Of a stretch of 16,176 bases of DNA, positions 1-7,417 are shown one piece after another. A program made the translations under genes and the position numbers. Within the stretch, counting starts at the first letter, position 1, and every line of letters starts with the position of its first letter. Below the pieces are notes generated by a model. The model did not search any database, was not told where the DNA came from, and saw only the letters and a list, made by a program, of their open reading frames with translations. Source of the DNA: an uncultured Lachnospiraceae bacterium (GTDB lineage Bacteria > Bacillota > Clostridia > Lachnospirales > Lachnospiraceae); the NCBI GenBank assembly GCA_900557385.1, contig USSP01000011.1, positions 1 to 16,176 on the forward strand, given 5' to 3'.

Positions 1-1282
1 CTCCCCCGACAGCAGCCCCAGACGGTCCATATTTTCTGCCGTGTCGGCCCCGGGGTCGGCGGGCAGCTGCTGCAGGCGCACCACCGCCGTCTCGCTCTGG
101 CCCCGCCCCCCGGCCCCCCCCTCCGACCCCCAAAAACCCGCCACTGATACCATAGGAGAATTTAAGATTTCCACGATCGCTGTCGTAGGAGATCCCCAGC
201 GCCTCGCCGCTTTCTCCTTCCAGTGCCATAGTAAAATCTTTTACGATACCCATGGAAAAACGATACATTCCATCTTTCACCGCCAGCTCTTCTCCCGCTT
301 TTTCCAAGTTTCCCACCAGCTCCAGTTTTTCCTCAATCTCTCCCGGAAGGCGACTGGTCAGCAGATACTGCTCTGCAGGCTCCTTTTCTTCATCCACAGG
401 AAATACACCATGAACCAGTCCCAGTTCTCTTGGCATGGTGTAGGCTCCGGAATAGACACCGGCTACATTTACACTCTTAATCCAGGACACGCTGATTACC
501 CTGTCCTCCGATGCTCCTGACCAAGTCTGTGCCGCATAAGCCAGAGGATGGCGGGTGCCGTAAGCATAACGGCGTTCCTGAGTCTGTTTGAAATGATAGC
601 CGTCAAAATCTCCCACATAGTAGGAGCCGTCCGCGCTCCAGAATACCCACTTTTTCTCCTGGGAATCCTCCACGGGAAGAGGGTATAAATCCGGGCACTC
701 ATAGCCTCCCTCCAGAGTAATGCGGTCGGTGAGTTCAAAATGCTCCAGATTTTCCGAACGGAAAATACCAAAATCCTGTCCATGCAGATATAACACCAGA
801 ATATAGGCACTGCTCTCCTCGTGCCAGAAAACCTTGGGATCGCGATTTTCCCAGGCAGGGGAATCCAGTAATACCTTTCCGGTTTTCTCTAAGGTTCTGC
901 CCCCATCGGTGCTCACTGCCAGCATAATCTTAAAGCCTTTTCCGGCGCTTTCCGGTGACATGTGTCCTGCTGCCGTGTAGAAGAAAAGCAGGGTATCCTT
1001 TGGCAGTCCCAGCATTCCATGGTCGTTGCGGATGCCGCAGCCAGAAAACATGTAGCCGTCCTCATCCGGGGTGATGGTGGTGGGCAGATATTCCCACTTT
1101 ACCAAATCAGTGCTTTTCGCATGTCCCCAGGAAATGTGATTCCATTCCACACCGTAAGGATTATATTGATAATAGAGTTCATAGACCCCATCGTGGCAAA
1201 CCAGACCGTTGGGATCGTTCATCCAGCCAGTCTGCGGGGTAAAATGTGCTTTGGGATAAATAGTTGTGTTTTTCTTGTCCAT
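1..1282 (-). CDS. GH32 beta-fructosidase, 3' end beyond window, apparent frameshift near left edge
   Basis: This glycoside hydrolase family 32 enzyme hydrolyses terminal beta-fructosides (sucrose, sucrose-6-phosphate, kestose or short fructans). The three GH32 acidic residues are visible: Asp23 in WMNDPNG (nucleophile), Asp148 in the RDP motif (transition-state stabiliser) and Glu195 in ECPDLY (acid/base). There is no signal peptide, so it should be cytosolic and act on imported sugar. The ATG at 1282 follows a GGAG-type ribosome site and gives the usual N-terminus. It is the last visible gene of the minus-strand operon, 90 bases after the sucrose phosphorylase. The frame stays open to the left edge, but from about 131 it becomes a Gly/Arg/Ala-rich string. 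The +1 frame from 102 leftwards (GQSETAVVRLQQLP...) reads like true protein, so a one-base indel in the G/C runs at 101-131 is likely, real or from sequencing. Substrate within GH32 cannot be decided here. Confidence 0.9.
   Translation of the reverse strand, partial: MDKKNTTIYPKAHFTPQTGWMNDPNGLVCHDGVYELYYQYNPYGVEWNHISWGHAKSTDLVKWEYLPTTITPDEDGYMFSGCGIRNDHGMLGLPKDTLLFFYTAAGHMSPESAGKGFKIMLAVSTDGGRTLEKTGKVLLDSPAWENRDPKVFWHEESSAYILVLYLHGQDFGIFRSENLEHFELTDRITLEGGYECPDLYPLPVEDSQEKKWVFWSADGSYYVGDFDGYHFKQTQERRYAYGTRHPLAYAAQTWSGASEDRVISVSWIKSVNVAGVYSGAYTMPRELGLVHGVFPVDEEKEPAEQYLLTSRLPGEIEEKLELVGNLEKAGEELAVKDGMYRFSMGIVKDFTMALEGESGEALGISYDSDRGNLKFSYGISGGFLGVGGGGRGAGPERDGGGAPAAAARRPRGRHGRKYGPSGAAVGG
101..131. 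repeat. C/G homopolymer cluster at the GH32 frame break
   Basis: Runs of C (4, 6, 8 and 5 bases at 101-104, 106-111, 114-121 and 127-131 on the plus strand) lie in a very GC-rich stretch at the C-terminal part of the GH32 gene. Removing one base, for example from the five-base run, would join the upstream reading frame to the protein-like frame downstream. Confidence 0.7.
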
Positions 1283-1372
1283 AACAACGCTCCATTCAAA
1301 TCGACAAAAAGCCACGCCACTAAGGACATGACTTTTCGTCTGTTGCTTCTATGATTAACTTATGCCCTTCTG

Positions 1373-2824
1373 TTATGCCTCTTCCAAGTTGTCAATGGGG
1401 CTGTAGCTAATCTCGTATTTCAGGGTTTCAAAATCTACCATTAACTGTGCATAATCGTCGCTGTTCTCCCAGCGGATTCCCAGTGTATGCTCATCGGTAT
1501 CCAACAGGATAAATTCGCCATCAAAAGCGGGATGCAGGTTACGGAGCCGCATCAGCCAGTTCATCTTCTGAACAACTGGGCGCTTGAACTCCTCCTCAAT
1601 CTCATCCAGCGTGTAGTAATGACGGTTGACATCACGGGGCTGTCTGGACTCATGGTAAAAATCGAAATCATTTCTTCCGGCAAACAGGCCTACATAGTAA
1701 ACCTGGGGAATACCGGGGGTAAAGAACTGAATGGCTCTCGCCATCAGATATCTGTTGTCATCAGAACCAAGCGCATCGTAATAAGTACAGGTGATCTGAT
1801 AAGTGTCAAACTTAGAGAAATTTACCTTCTGCTTGCGGTCTGCGTACAGCTCGTTGATGTCGGGATTCTGCTCGAATACCTTTCTCTTGGTCTCTAACAC
1901 TTCCTCGTCCGGCATCAGATAACGCACATCCACAACACCGATTCCATCGTGGGTATCCAGTGTGGTGAACTGCTTGCGGGGACAGAGTTTCATCCAATCC
2001 TTCAGATATAAGGATTTTCCGAAATATACCGCATTGAGAATCAGCATGGGGAGTTGGAAATCGTAGGTGTAGACACCCTTTTCCTCCATCTTTTTCTGAA
2101 TAAAGTAATTCTCGTGGATTTCCGGTAATACCTCTACATCGGTGCCTTTCAGGGCATCCTGGCATTGTTTCATCAGATCCCACATCTCCGGCTCTACGAA
2201 AAAGCAGCTGGTGCCTTTTCTCTTGGCTGCATATGCCATGGCATCGGTACGGATGAGGGAAATGCCTCTCTTCGCCAGATTCTGCAGCTGGGTGTGCAGG
2301 AATTTCTTCGCTTCCTCAGAATGAAGACAGTCAATATCGATCTGCTCGGTACTGAAGGTGGTCCAAAGTTTCTCTGTAGTTCCATCCTTGAATTTTGCCT
2401 CAATGTAAGGAGTTTCTTTACGCAGATACAGTTTTGCGAAATCCTCCTCGGAAGGCTCTCCGTCCCAGAATTTATTCCAATGGATAAAGAAATCCTTGTA
2501 CTTGGAATCGTTGTGTTTCTCAATGAAATCCTTGTAAATGGCACTCTGTGCGGACATGTGGTTAATCATGTAATCGCACATCATATAATATCTCTCGGAC
2601 AGGGAGGTGATATCATCCCAGTTTCCGAAAGCAGGGTCTACCTCATCATAGGTAATGGGTGCAAATCCTCTGTCTCCCGAAGAAGGGAAAAAGGGAAGAA
2701 TATGCAATCCGTATACTGCATCTTTCAGATATTTGGTCAACACAAAATCCAAATCGTGCAGGTTATTGCCCATGCAATCCGCATAGGTAATCAACATAAT
2801 TTTGTTACTTACTTTTTTCTTCAT
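1373..2824 (-). CDS. gtfA: Sucrose phosphorylase (GH13 subfamily 18)
   Basis: This cytosolic enzyme splits sucrose with phosphate into glucose-1-phosphate and fructose, saving ATP compared with hydrolysis. The 483-residue protein has the usual length and runs colinear with known sucrose phosphorylases: ITYADCMG and HILPFFPSSGDRGF at the N-terminus, NHMS, QIDID, then the catalytic Asp in RTDAMAYA, the acid/base Glu in PEIHENYF, the stabilising Asp in TLDTHDGIGVVD, and PGIPQVYYVGLFAGRND followed by RDVNRHYY in the substrate loops. The ATG at 2824 is chosen because GAGG lies just upstream; the longer open frame to 2911 overlaps the regulator and lacks family similarity. It follows the LacI gene by 67 bases. 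Thr replaces the common Leu before the nucleophile (RTD, not RLD), and the loop after AGRND differs from classical enzymes, so a related GH13_18 specificity (sucrose-6-phosphate, glucosylglycerol or glucosylglycerate phosphorylase) is possible. Confidence 0.9.
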   Translation of the reverse strand: MKKKVSNKIMLITYADCMGNNLHDLDFVLTKYLKDAVYGLHILPFFPSSGDRGFAPITYDEVDPAFGNWDDITSLSERYYMMCDYMINHMSAQSAIYKDFIEKHNDSKYKDFFIHWNKFWDGEPSEEDFAKLYLRKETPYIEAKFKDGTTEKLWTTFSTEQIDIDCLHSEEAKKFLHTQLQNLAKRGISLIRTDAMAYAAKRKGTSCFFVEPEMWDLMKQCQDALKGTDVEVLPEIHENYFIQKKMEEKGVYTYDFQLPMLILNAVYFGKSLYLKDWMKLCPRKQFTTLDTHDGIGVVDVRYLMPDEEVLETKRKVFEQNPDINELYADRKQKVNFSKFDTYQITCTYYDALGSDDNRYLMARAIQFFTPGIPQVYYVGLFAGRNDFDFYHESRQPRDVNRHYYTLDEIEEEFKRPVVQKMNWLMRLRNLHPAFDGEFILLDTDEHTLGIRWENSDDYAQLMVDFETLKYEISYSPIDNLEEA

Positions 2825-2883
2825 GGTACGCCTCATTTCCGCATAGCTTCTGCGCCCCTCGTTCAGCGTCCTACTATGACTCC

Positions 2884-2891
2884 AAACGTTT
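2884..2891. promoter_or_regulatory. AAACGTTT palindrome, candidate LacI-family operator
   Basis: A perfect 8-bp palindrome with the central CG typical of LacI-family operators lies directly after the regulator stop codon and 60 bases before the sucrose phosphorylase start. I do not see a convincing promoter beside it, so it could also be chance. Confidence 0.3.
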
Positions 2892-3875
2892 TTACGTGGT
2901 TTTCCGCTCAATCAATTCCACCGGAATCAGAATCTCTTTCGGAGTCTCCTTTCCCTCAATCAGATTGATTGCCGTATCTACCGCGCATTCTGCCAGCTTG
3001 GTAAAATTTTGTTGAACAGTGGTCAATGCAGGGTAAACCAGAGATGTAATATAAATTCCGTCGTAACCCATAATCCGAATGTCATCAGGAATCCGATATC
3101 CCTGGGACAACGCATAAGCCAGACATTGCGTTGCCAGAATATCATTACTCAAAAACATTCCATCAACATCTCTGTTCTCATAAAAAATTCGATTAATCAA
3201 TTCACGAATTCCTGCCAGGTTGGTAACCTCATATTCATTCTGGTATACCCGGCAGTCAATTCCTAAGTTTGCACATTCCCGTACAAATGCATAAGTACGT
3301 TCATCCGCATATTTGTAAACAGTGGTCTGTGCACTGATATGCACAAGCTTTTTGCATCCTTTGGCATACATGTGTCTTGCCGCAAGGATACCTCCCTGTT
3401 TATCATCGGAATAGACACTGTAGGTGTCTGAAAGAGGATGCAGCATTTCCACAAAAGGGACTTTACACCGCTCACGAATTTTTGCTTCCTTATCCGGATC
3501 CACATAGCTGCTGAAAATAATTCCATCCACCTGTCTGGAAAGCAGATACTCCGTAGCTGCCATCTTTTCATTAAAATCAGTACCGGCTGCGGTAAACAGG
3601 ATATTATATTCCCGCGCTTTCGCCGCTGCCTCCAGTTCCTGTGCAAGCTCCGCAAAGAACGGATTATTGAAGGAGGATAAAATCACACCTAAGATGTCAT
3701 TCTTTCCTCCCACCAACGTTCTTGCATACATATTGGGGTAATACCCCAGTGCCTCGATGGCGTCCTCCACCTTTTTGATGGTTTTCTCCGTCAGCGGTTC
3801 TTTTTTATTTAACACGCGGGATACGGTTGCTACCGATACCCCCGCGTATTTTGCTACGTCTTTGATCGTTGCCAT
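2892..3875 (-). CDS. LacI-family transcriptional regulator
   Basis: This is a sugar-responsive repressor of the LacI/GalR family, 327 residues, the usual length. The N-terminus (TIKDVAKYAGVSVATVSRVLN, residues about 3-23) is the classic helix-turn-helix plus the start of the hinge helix. The rest is a periplasmic-binding-protein-like effector domain with ILGVILSSFNNPFF near residue 62 and the FLSNDILA and IMGYDG blocks near the C-terminus. It sits inside the operon between the transporter and the sucrose phosphorylase and most likely controls this operon, and perhaps the divergent one, with the imported sugar or a derivative as inducer. The start is uncertain: ATG at 3875 gives the usual MATIKDVA end, while an in-frame GTG at 3881 is better spaced from AGAGGA. 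A possible own promoter lies just upstream (-10 at 3932-3937). Confidence 0.93.
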   Translation of the reverse strand: MATIKDVAKYAGVSVATVSRVLNKKEPLTEKTIKKVEDAIEALGYYPNMYARTLVGGKNDILGVILSSFNNPFFAELAQELEAAAKAREYNILFTAAGTDFNEKMAATEYLLSRQVDGIIFSSYVDPDKEAKIRERCKVPFVEMLHPLSDTYSVYSDDKQGGILAARHMYAKGCKKLVHISAQTTVYKYADERTYAFVRECANLGIDCRVYQNEYEVTNLAGIRELINRIFYENRDVDGMFLSNDILATQCLAYALSQGYRIPDDIRIMGYDGIYITSLVYPALTTVQQNFTKLAECAVDTAINLIEGKETPKEILIPVELIERKTT

Positions 3876-3905
3876 AATCACCCTTGTCCTCTCATACGAA
3901 TACTC

Positions 3906-3937
3906 ATTGGGTAACCCATCCCAATTTTCCTATTATA
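3906..3937 (-). promoter_or_regulatory. Candidate lacI-gene promoter with inverted repeat operator
   Basis: On the minus strand TATAAT (3932-3937) is a perfect -10 box; no good -35 is visible. Just downstream is an inverted repeat, ATTGGG (3906-3911) with CCCAAT (3920-3925), and inside it the palindrome TGGGTAACCCA (3908-3918). Its place at the expected transcription start fits autorepression. Confidence 0.4.
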
Positions 3938-3979
3938 TAACCATAGTACCATATTCCATTGAGAAAAGCACACATGGTT

Positions 3980-4852
3980 TTAGGCTTTTACGGCGCCTGA
4001 TACAATTCCGGCAACAATATATTTCTGCAGGAAAATGAAAAGGATAATAACCGGTAATACACACATAACCAACGCTGCCATCATCAGGCTGTAATCGCTG
4101 GAGAAGGTTCCTACGAAGGACCGGATGACGATAGGCAGAGTCTGCAGCTTTTCTTTACCCAAAACCAGGTTCGGTAACAGGTAGTCATTCCACAAACCCA
4201 AAGTCTGTAAAATCATGTTGGTTGCAAGAATGGGCTTTAACAGTGGGAATACAATATAGAAGAAAGTCTGCAGGGAACTTGCTCCGTCAATGTAGGCTGC
4301 CTCTTCCAAAGAAAGAGGAATACCGGATTTAATAAATCCGTGACAGAGGAAGGTTGCAAAACAGGTTCCGTATGCAAAGTTCATGATAATCAGGGTTACT
4401 CTGGAATTTAAGATTCCGAATACGCTTCCGTAAATGGAAAGCACCGGAATCATGATTACCTGGAAAGGAATCACCATGTAGGAAATCAGCAGTAAGTAGC
4501 TGATTTTGCATGCCAGATAATTTTTACGGACCAGAATGTACGCACACATGGAAGAAAAGATGACCAGTAATGCGATAGAAAAAGTAACCACAAACAGGGA
4601 GTTTCCAAAGGCTCTGAGGAAGCCCATCTCCACAAATGCTTTGGGATAATTTTCAAATTGTAACCCCTTCTCATCAATCAGCTGTAAGGGATATTTAATA
4701 ATGCTCACCTTACGTTTCAGAGAGTTGATCAACACCAGTGCAAAGGGAATCATGTACAGGACGAACAGCAGGAATGCACCGATAGATTTAACAGCACCCC
4801 ATACAACAACTTTCTTTCCGCCAACTCTGGCGGCTGTTTCTGTCTTTTGCAT
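3980..4852 (-). CDS. ABC sugar transporter permease, MalG/MsmG type
   Basis: This is one of the two membrane subunits of the carbohydrate importer (CUT1 family). It is 290 residues with about six membrane segments, beginning with a hydrophobic helix near residues 24-45. The cytoplasmic coupling loop is clear (EEAAYIDGASSLQTFFYIVFPLLKP, about residues 187-211), matching the EAA motif that docks on the ATPase, and the C-terminus IVAGIVSGAVKA is typical of MalG-type subunits. The start codon shares one base with the stop codon of the preceding permease gene, with AAGGAGG just upstream, so translation is probably coupled. It is followed, after about 100 bases with only a weak AT-rich hairpin, by the LacI-family gene. 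Confidence 0.93.
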   Translation of the reverse strand: MQKTETAARVGGKKVVVWGAVKSIGAFLLFVLYMIPFALVLINSLKRKVSIIKYPLQLIDEKGLQFENYPKAFVEMGFLRAFGNSLFVVTFSIALLVIFSSMCAYILVRKNYLACKISYLLLISYMVIPFQVIMIPVLSIYGSVFGILNSRVTLIIMNFAYGTCFATFLCHGFIKSGIPLSLEEAAYIDGASSLQTFFYIVFPLLKPILATNMILQTLGLWNDYLLPNLVLGKEKLQTLPIVIRSFVGTFSSDYSLMMAALVMCVLPVIILFIFLQKYIVAGIVSGAVKA

Positions 4853-5721
4853 TATGCCTCAACCTCCTTTTTACTGGTAAATTTAAGCTGTGCAACTGCA
4901 ACACAAAGCATGATCAGGAAGAACACAAGAGCCTCTGCCTGTCCTTCACCGTACTTATGATAGGTGAATGCTTTTTCAAATATTGTCATAACTGCCATTC
5001 TTGTCGCACCGTAAGGGCCACCATTTGTCAAAGATAAGTTCAGATCATATACCTGGAAGGAAGATGACAGTGTTAAGAAGAAACAAATGGTGAAGGACTG
5101 CATCATGAGTGGCAATCTAATTTTCCATAAAATCTGTCTATTGGTAGCGCCATCAATACGCGCCGCCTCAATATAATCCTGGGAAACTCCAACAAGTCCC
5201 GCAATATAAATCAACATCATGTAACCTGACTGTTTCCAGGTCTGTACGATAACAATTGCCCAGAATGCAGTCGTGGGATCACTTAACAATGAAGTATCCG
5301 GCATGAAAGGCAATGTGACAAGTACACGGTTAAAGATAAACTGCCAGATGAAACCTAATACGATACCGCCAATGAGGTTGGGGGTAAAGAAACCGGCTCT
5401 CAGGAAATTCTCCCCTTTAATGTGGCTGGTCAATAATACGGCCAGGAGAAATGCTGTTAAATTGACTAAGACTACTACTGCAATTACATATCGGAAAGTC
5501 AGGAAAATAGAACTCCAGAATTCCTTATCATGAAATACGGTAATATAGTTCTGAAAACCAACAAATTGCTTTACTGATGAGAATCCGTCCCAGCTGGTAA
5601 ATGTCAGATAAAGTCCATAGATAAATGGAATGATGACAAAACAGGTGAATGCAATCATGGACGGACCTGCAAACATGGTAAACAGTCCGATCTTTGTGCT
5701 TGCCTTTTCCTTCTTGTTCAT
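4852..5721 (-). CDS. ABC sugar transporter permease, MalF/MsmF type
   Basis: This is the second membrane subunit of the CUT1 importer, 289 residues with about six membrane helices. The short cytoplasmic N-terminus is followed by a first hydrophobic helix near residues 14-38, and the EAA loop is seen in EAARIDGATNRQILWKIRLPL. The NGGPYGATRMAVMTIFEKAF block near the C-terminus is typical of MalF-type subunits of the MsmF/UgpA group. The ATG at 5721 is preceded by a perfect AAGGAGGT at 5729-5736 with 7-base spacing, so the in-frame TTG at 5727 is not the start. The gene lies 60 bases after the binding-protein gene, with a hairpin between them. No ATPase gene is in the operon, so a shared MsmK/UgpC-type ATPase coded elsewhere is expected. 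Confidence 0.93.
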   Translation of the reverse strand: MNKKEKASTKIGLFTMFAGPSMIAFTCFVIIPFIYGLYLTFTSWDGFSSVKQFVGFQNYITVFHDKEFWSSIFLTFRYVIAVVVLVNLTAFLLAVLLTSHIKGENFLRAGFFTPNLIGGIVLGFIWQFIFNRVLVTLPFMPDTSLLSDPTTAFWAIVIVQTWKQSGYMMLIYIAGLVGVSQDYIEAARIDGATNRQILWKIRLPLMMQSFTICFFLTLSSSFQVYDLNLSLTNGGPYGATRMAVMTIFEKAFTYHKYGEGQAEALVFFLIMLCVAVAQLKFTSKKEVEA

Positions 5722-5746
5722 AATCAAGACCTCCTTATTTTAAAAG

Positions 5747-5766
5747 GGGGCTGCCGCAGCAGCCCC
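5747..5766 (-). terminator. Intercistronic hairpin, probable attenuator after the binding-protein gene
   Basis: GGGGCTGC and GCAGCCCC form a perfect 8-bp stem with a 4-base loop, 16 bases after the binding-protein stop codon. In the direction of transcription it is followed by CTTTTAAAAT, too weak for full termination. Such elements commonly let the binding protein be made in excess over the permeases, by partial termination or by protecting the 3' end of the upstream message. Confidence 0.7.
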
Positions 5767-5781
5767 ATTTATCATGAGCGT

Positions 5782-7167
5782 TTATCTGCCAGTAGGTTCT
5801 GCAGTTGCCCAGTATTCAATCATTGCATCTGCTAACTCTCTTGCAGTGCCAACACCGGTTACTAACTTCTGTACATAAGGAGCCATAACAGTTCTGTGGT
5901 CAGAAGGGAATCCGCAAGGAGAGATGTTTACAGTCAGTCCTTTGGACATGTAATCTACTGCTAAGGAAGTATTTACAGGATCGGAAGGAGCATAAGGGTT
6001 GTTGTCAAATGCAGAAACGATACCACATTTCTCAACGATATCCTTCTGTCCCTGATCATCCATTGCAAGATAGTTTAAGAACTCTTTTGCTGCTGCTTTC
6101 TGGTCATCGGTAGCGATGGTGTTATCAACAACGATCCATTTGGTTGCAGAAGCCTGTACACGGCCATTGGTCTCTTCATTATTAATAGGATAAGGCATAA
6201 TTTCAAATTCGGTGGAGTCGTCAACTAACTCTTTTAAGTCAGGCCATACCCAGGTTCCGTTCGGCATGAAAGCTGCATCGCCATCTGCTAAGTAGGTGCA
6301 GTTTAAGTCGTAAACTGCTGCCAGGGGATCTGCCTTGTTGATGTTGTACTCAGAAAGAATTCTGTAGATTTCAACCTGGTTCTGGAACAGAGGGTCATCC
6401 ATAGGATCTTCACCAGCTTTGATTCTGTCGATGTAATCAAATGCGCCCTGAGCGGTTCCATCCTGGAAGTTGAACTGCTGATAGAACAGGTGTCCGCACA
6501 TAGACCACTCTTCAGACAGCATTGCTACAGGATTCTCCATGCCGTTGTCTCTTAATTCCTTCATCAGGGCTTCAAACTGCTCTGTGGTCTTGTAATCGTC
6601 TTTGTTAAACTCATGTCCCAGAGTCTCTTCCACTGCAGTTTTGTTTACAACAATACACTGGCTCTCTACAGTGAACGGCCAGCCGTAAACCTTGCCGTTC
6701 TGGTCTTGAGCAAGTGTGGTGTGGGAAATCCACTCCTCACCGTCTAAAGGAAGCATTTTCTCTTCTGCCATATCAACGATATTTCCGCTATCTACTACTG
6801 CAAGGATAGGTCCATCGCCTGCTGCATATTTTTGTGCCAGGGTATCACTGGGATTGCTGGAATCATAAAACTCGAAGGTTACGCCGTGAGCATCGCCCCA
6901 TGTGGTGGCAACCTCTTCTAATGCATCGGAAATCTCCGGTTTGGAATTCATAAAAGTGAGGGTGATTCCTCCATAATTGGTAGTCTCTGCAGTGCTTGCA
7001 TCTGTGGTGCCCTCTGTCGCTGTGCTCTCCTGTGTTGTCTCGGTTGTCTCGGTTGTCTGACTGTCAGCTGAAGGGGTTTCAGCTGTAGAAGCACCTGAGT
7101 TTCCGCAAGCTGCCAGAGATGCAACCATTGAAAACGTTAACAATGTTGCCAATACTTTTTTCTTCAT
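5782..7167 (-). CDS. Sugar ABC transporter substrate-binding lipoprotein
   Basis: This is an extracellular lipid-anchored binding protein of the CUT1 (cluster B, family 1) sugar importers, 461 residues. The signal peptide MKKKVLATLLTFSMVASLAAC ends in a lipobox with the acylated Cys at residue 21, followed by a Ser/Thr/Glu-rich linker to about residue 65 that lifts the domain off the membrane. The mature domain starts near GGITLTFMNSKPE and has typical features such as GWPFTVESQCIVVNK (residues about 168-182) and FMPNGTWVWPDL. The ATG at 7167 follows AAAGGAGGA. It is the first gene of the operon, with a consensus promoter at 7211-7239. Sequence alone does not give the ligand; sucrose, kestose or another fructosylated or glucosylated sugar is inferred from the sucrose phosphorylase and GH32 genes downstream. 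Confidence 0.95.
   Translation of the reverse strand: MKKKVLATLLTFSMVASLAACGNSGASTAETPSADSQTTETTETTQESTATEGTTDASTAETTNYGGITLTFMNSKPEISDALEEVATTWGDAHGVTFEFYDSSNPSDTLAQKYAAGDGPILAVVDSGNIVDMAEEKMLPLDGEEWISHTTLAQDQNGKVYGWPFTVESQCIVVNKTAVEETLGHEFNKDDYKTTEQFEALMKELRDNGMENPVAMLSEEWSMCGHLFYQQFNFQDGTAQGAFDYIDRIKAGEDPMDDPLFQNQVEIYRILSEYNINKADPLAAVYDLNCTYLADGDAAFMPNGTWVWPDLKELVDDSTEFEIMPYPINNEETNGRVQASATKWIVVDNTIATDDQKAAAKEFLNYLAMDDQGQKDIVEKCGIVSAFDNNPYAPSDPVNTSLAVDYMSKGLTVNISPCGFPSDHRTVMAPYVQKLVTGVGTARELADAMIEYWATAEPTGR
7128..7142. promoter_or_regulatory. cre site (CcpA) inside the binding-protein gene
   Basis: TTGAAAACGTTAACA fits the cre consensus WTGNAANCGNWNNCW at every defined position. It lies in the signal-peptide codons, about 60-75 bases after the predicted transcription start, where bound CcpA can block elongating polymerase. 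Catabolite repression of the sugar operon is inferred. Confidence 0.65.
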
Positions 7168-7210
7168 ATCTTATCCTCCTTTGTAGTGCCGCTGCACTGT
7201 TGATAGTATT

Positions 7211-7239
7211 ATTCTATTTCGTTTTGCATTAAATGTCAA
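7211..7239 (-). promoter_or_regulatory. Sigma-A promoter of the sugar uptake operon
   Basis: On the minus strand, TTGACA (7234-7239) and TAGAAT (7211-7216) are separated by exactly 17 bases, giving a start near 7204 and a leader of about 37 bases before the binding-protein ATG. Two AAAACGA copies overlap it. Confidence 0.8.
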
Positions 7240-7246
7240 TCGTTTT
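7220..7246 (-). repeat. AAAACGA direct repeat over the uptake-operon promoter
   Basis: AAAACG occurs at 7241-7246 and 7220-7225 on the minus strand, 21 bases apart (two helical turns), in the contexts GTGAAAACGATTG and TGCAAAACGAAAT. One copy lies next to the -35 box and the other in the spacer. They are candidate half-sites for the LacI-family regulator or CcpA. Confidence 0.4.
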
Positions 7247-7292
7247 CACAAATTAAACATATACAAAATGCACATGCTATTTTTATATACTT

Positions 7293-7319
7293 TTAACAAA
7301 TTGTGTATTATGTTGTTAA
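7293..7319. repeat. TTAACAA/TTGTTAA inverted repeat between divergent promoters
   Basis: A perfect 7-bp inverted repeat (7293-7299 and 7313-7319, centres 20 bp apart) sits mid-way in the 295-base divergent region, away from both promoter cores. It could be a dimer-binding site; nothing else in this AT-rich stretch explains it. Confidence 0.35.
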
Positions 7320-7378
7320 TAAATACGTTTTTATGTGTTTTAATGTGTATTTTTGCCCATATTTCCTATTGTATAGTA

Positions 7379-7407
7379 TTGACTTTTCATTTTTTCATCT
7401 CTATACT
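7379..7407 (+). promoter_or_regulatory. Sigma-A promoter of the reductase-aldolase-kinase operon
   Basis: TTGACT (7379-7384) and TATACT (7402-7407) are spaced by 17 bases, each one base from consensus. The start is expected near 7414, giving a leader of about 49 bases before the ATG at 7463. Confidence 0.8.
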
Positions 7408-7417
7408 GTATTTTGTA

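Noticed and set aside
2165..2968. Plus-strand open frame of 267 codons opposite the sucrose phosphorylase
   Set aside because: It is antisense to a gene with clear catalytic motifs, has no family similarity and no plausible start signal.
3955..3990. AAAAGC/GCTTTT hairpin after the second permease gene
   Set aside because: A 6-bp AT-rich stem with a long loop is too weak to call a terminator; readthrough into the regulator gene is more likely.
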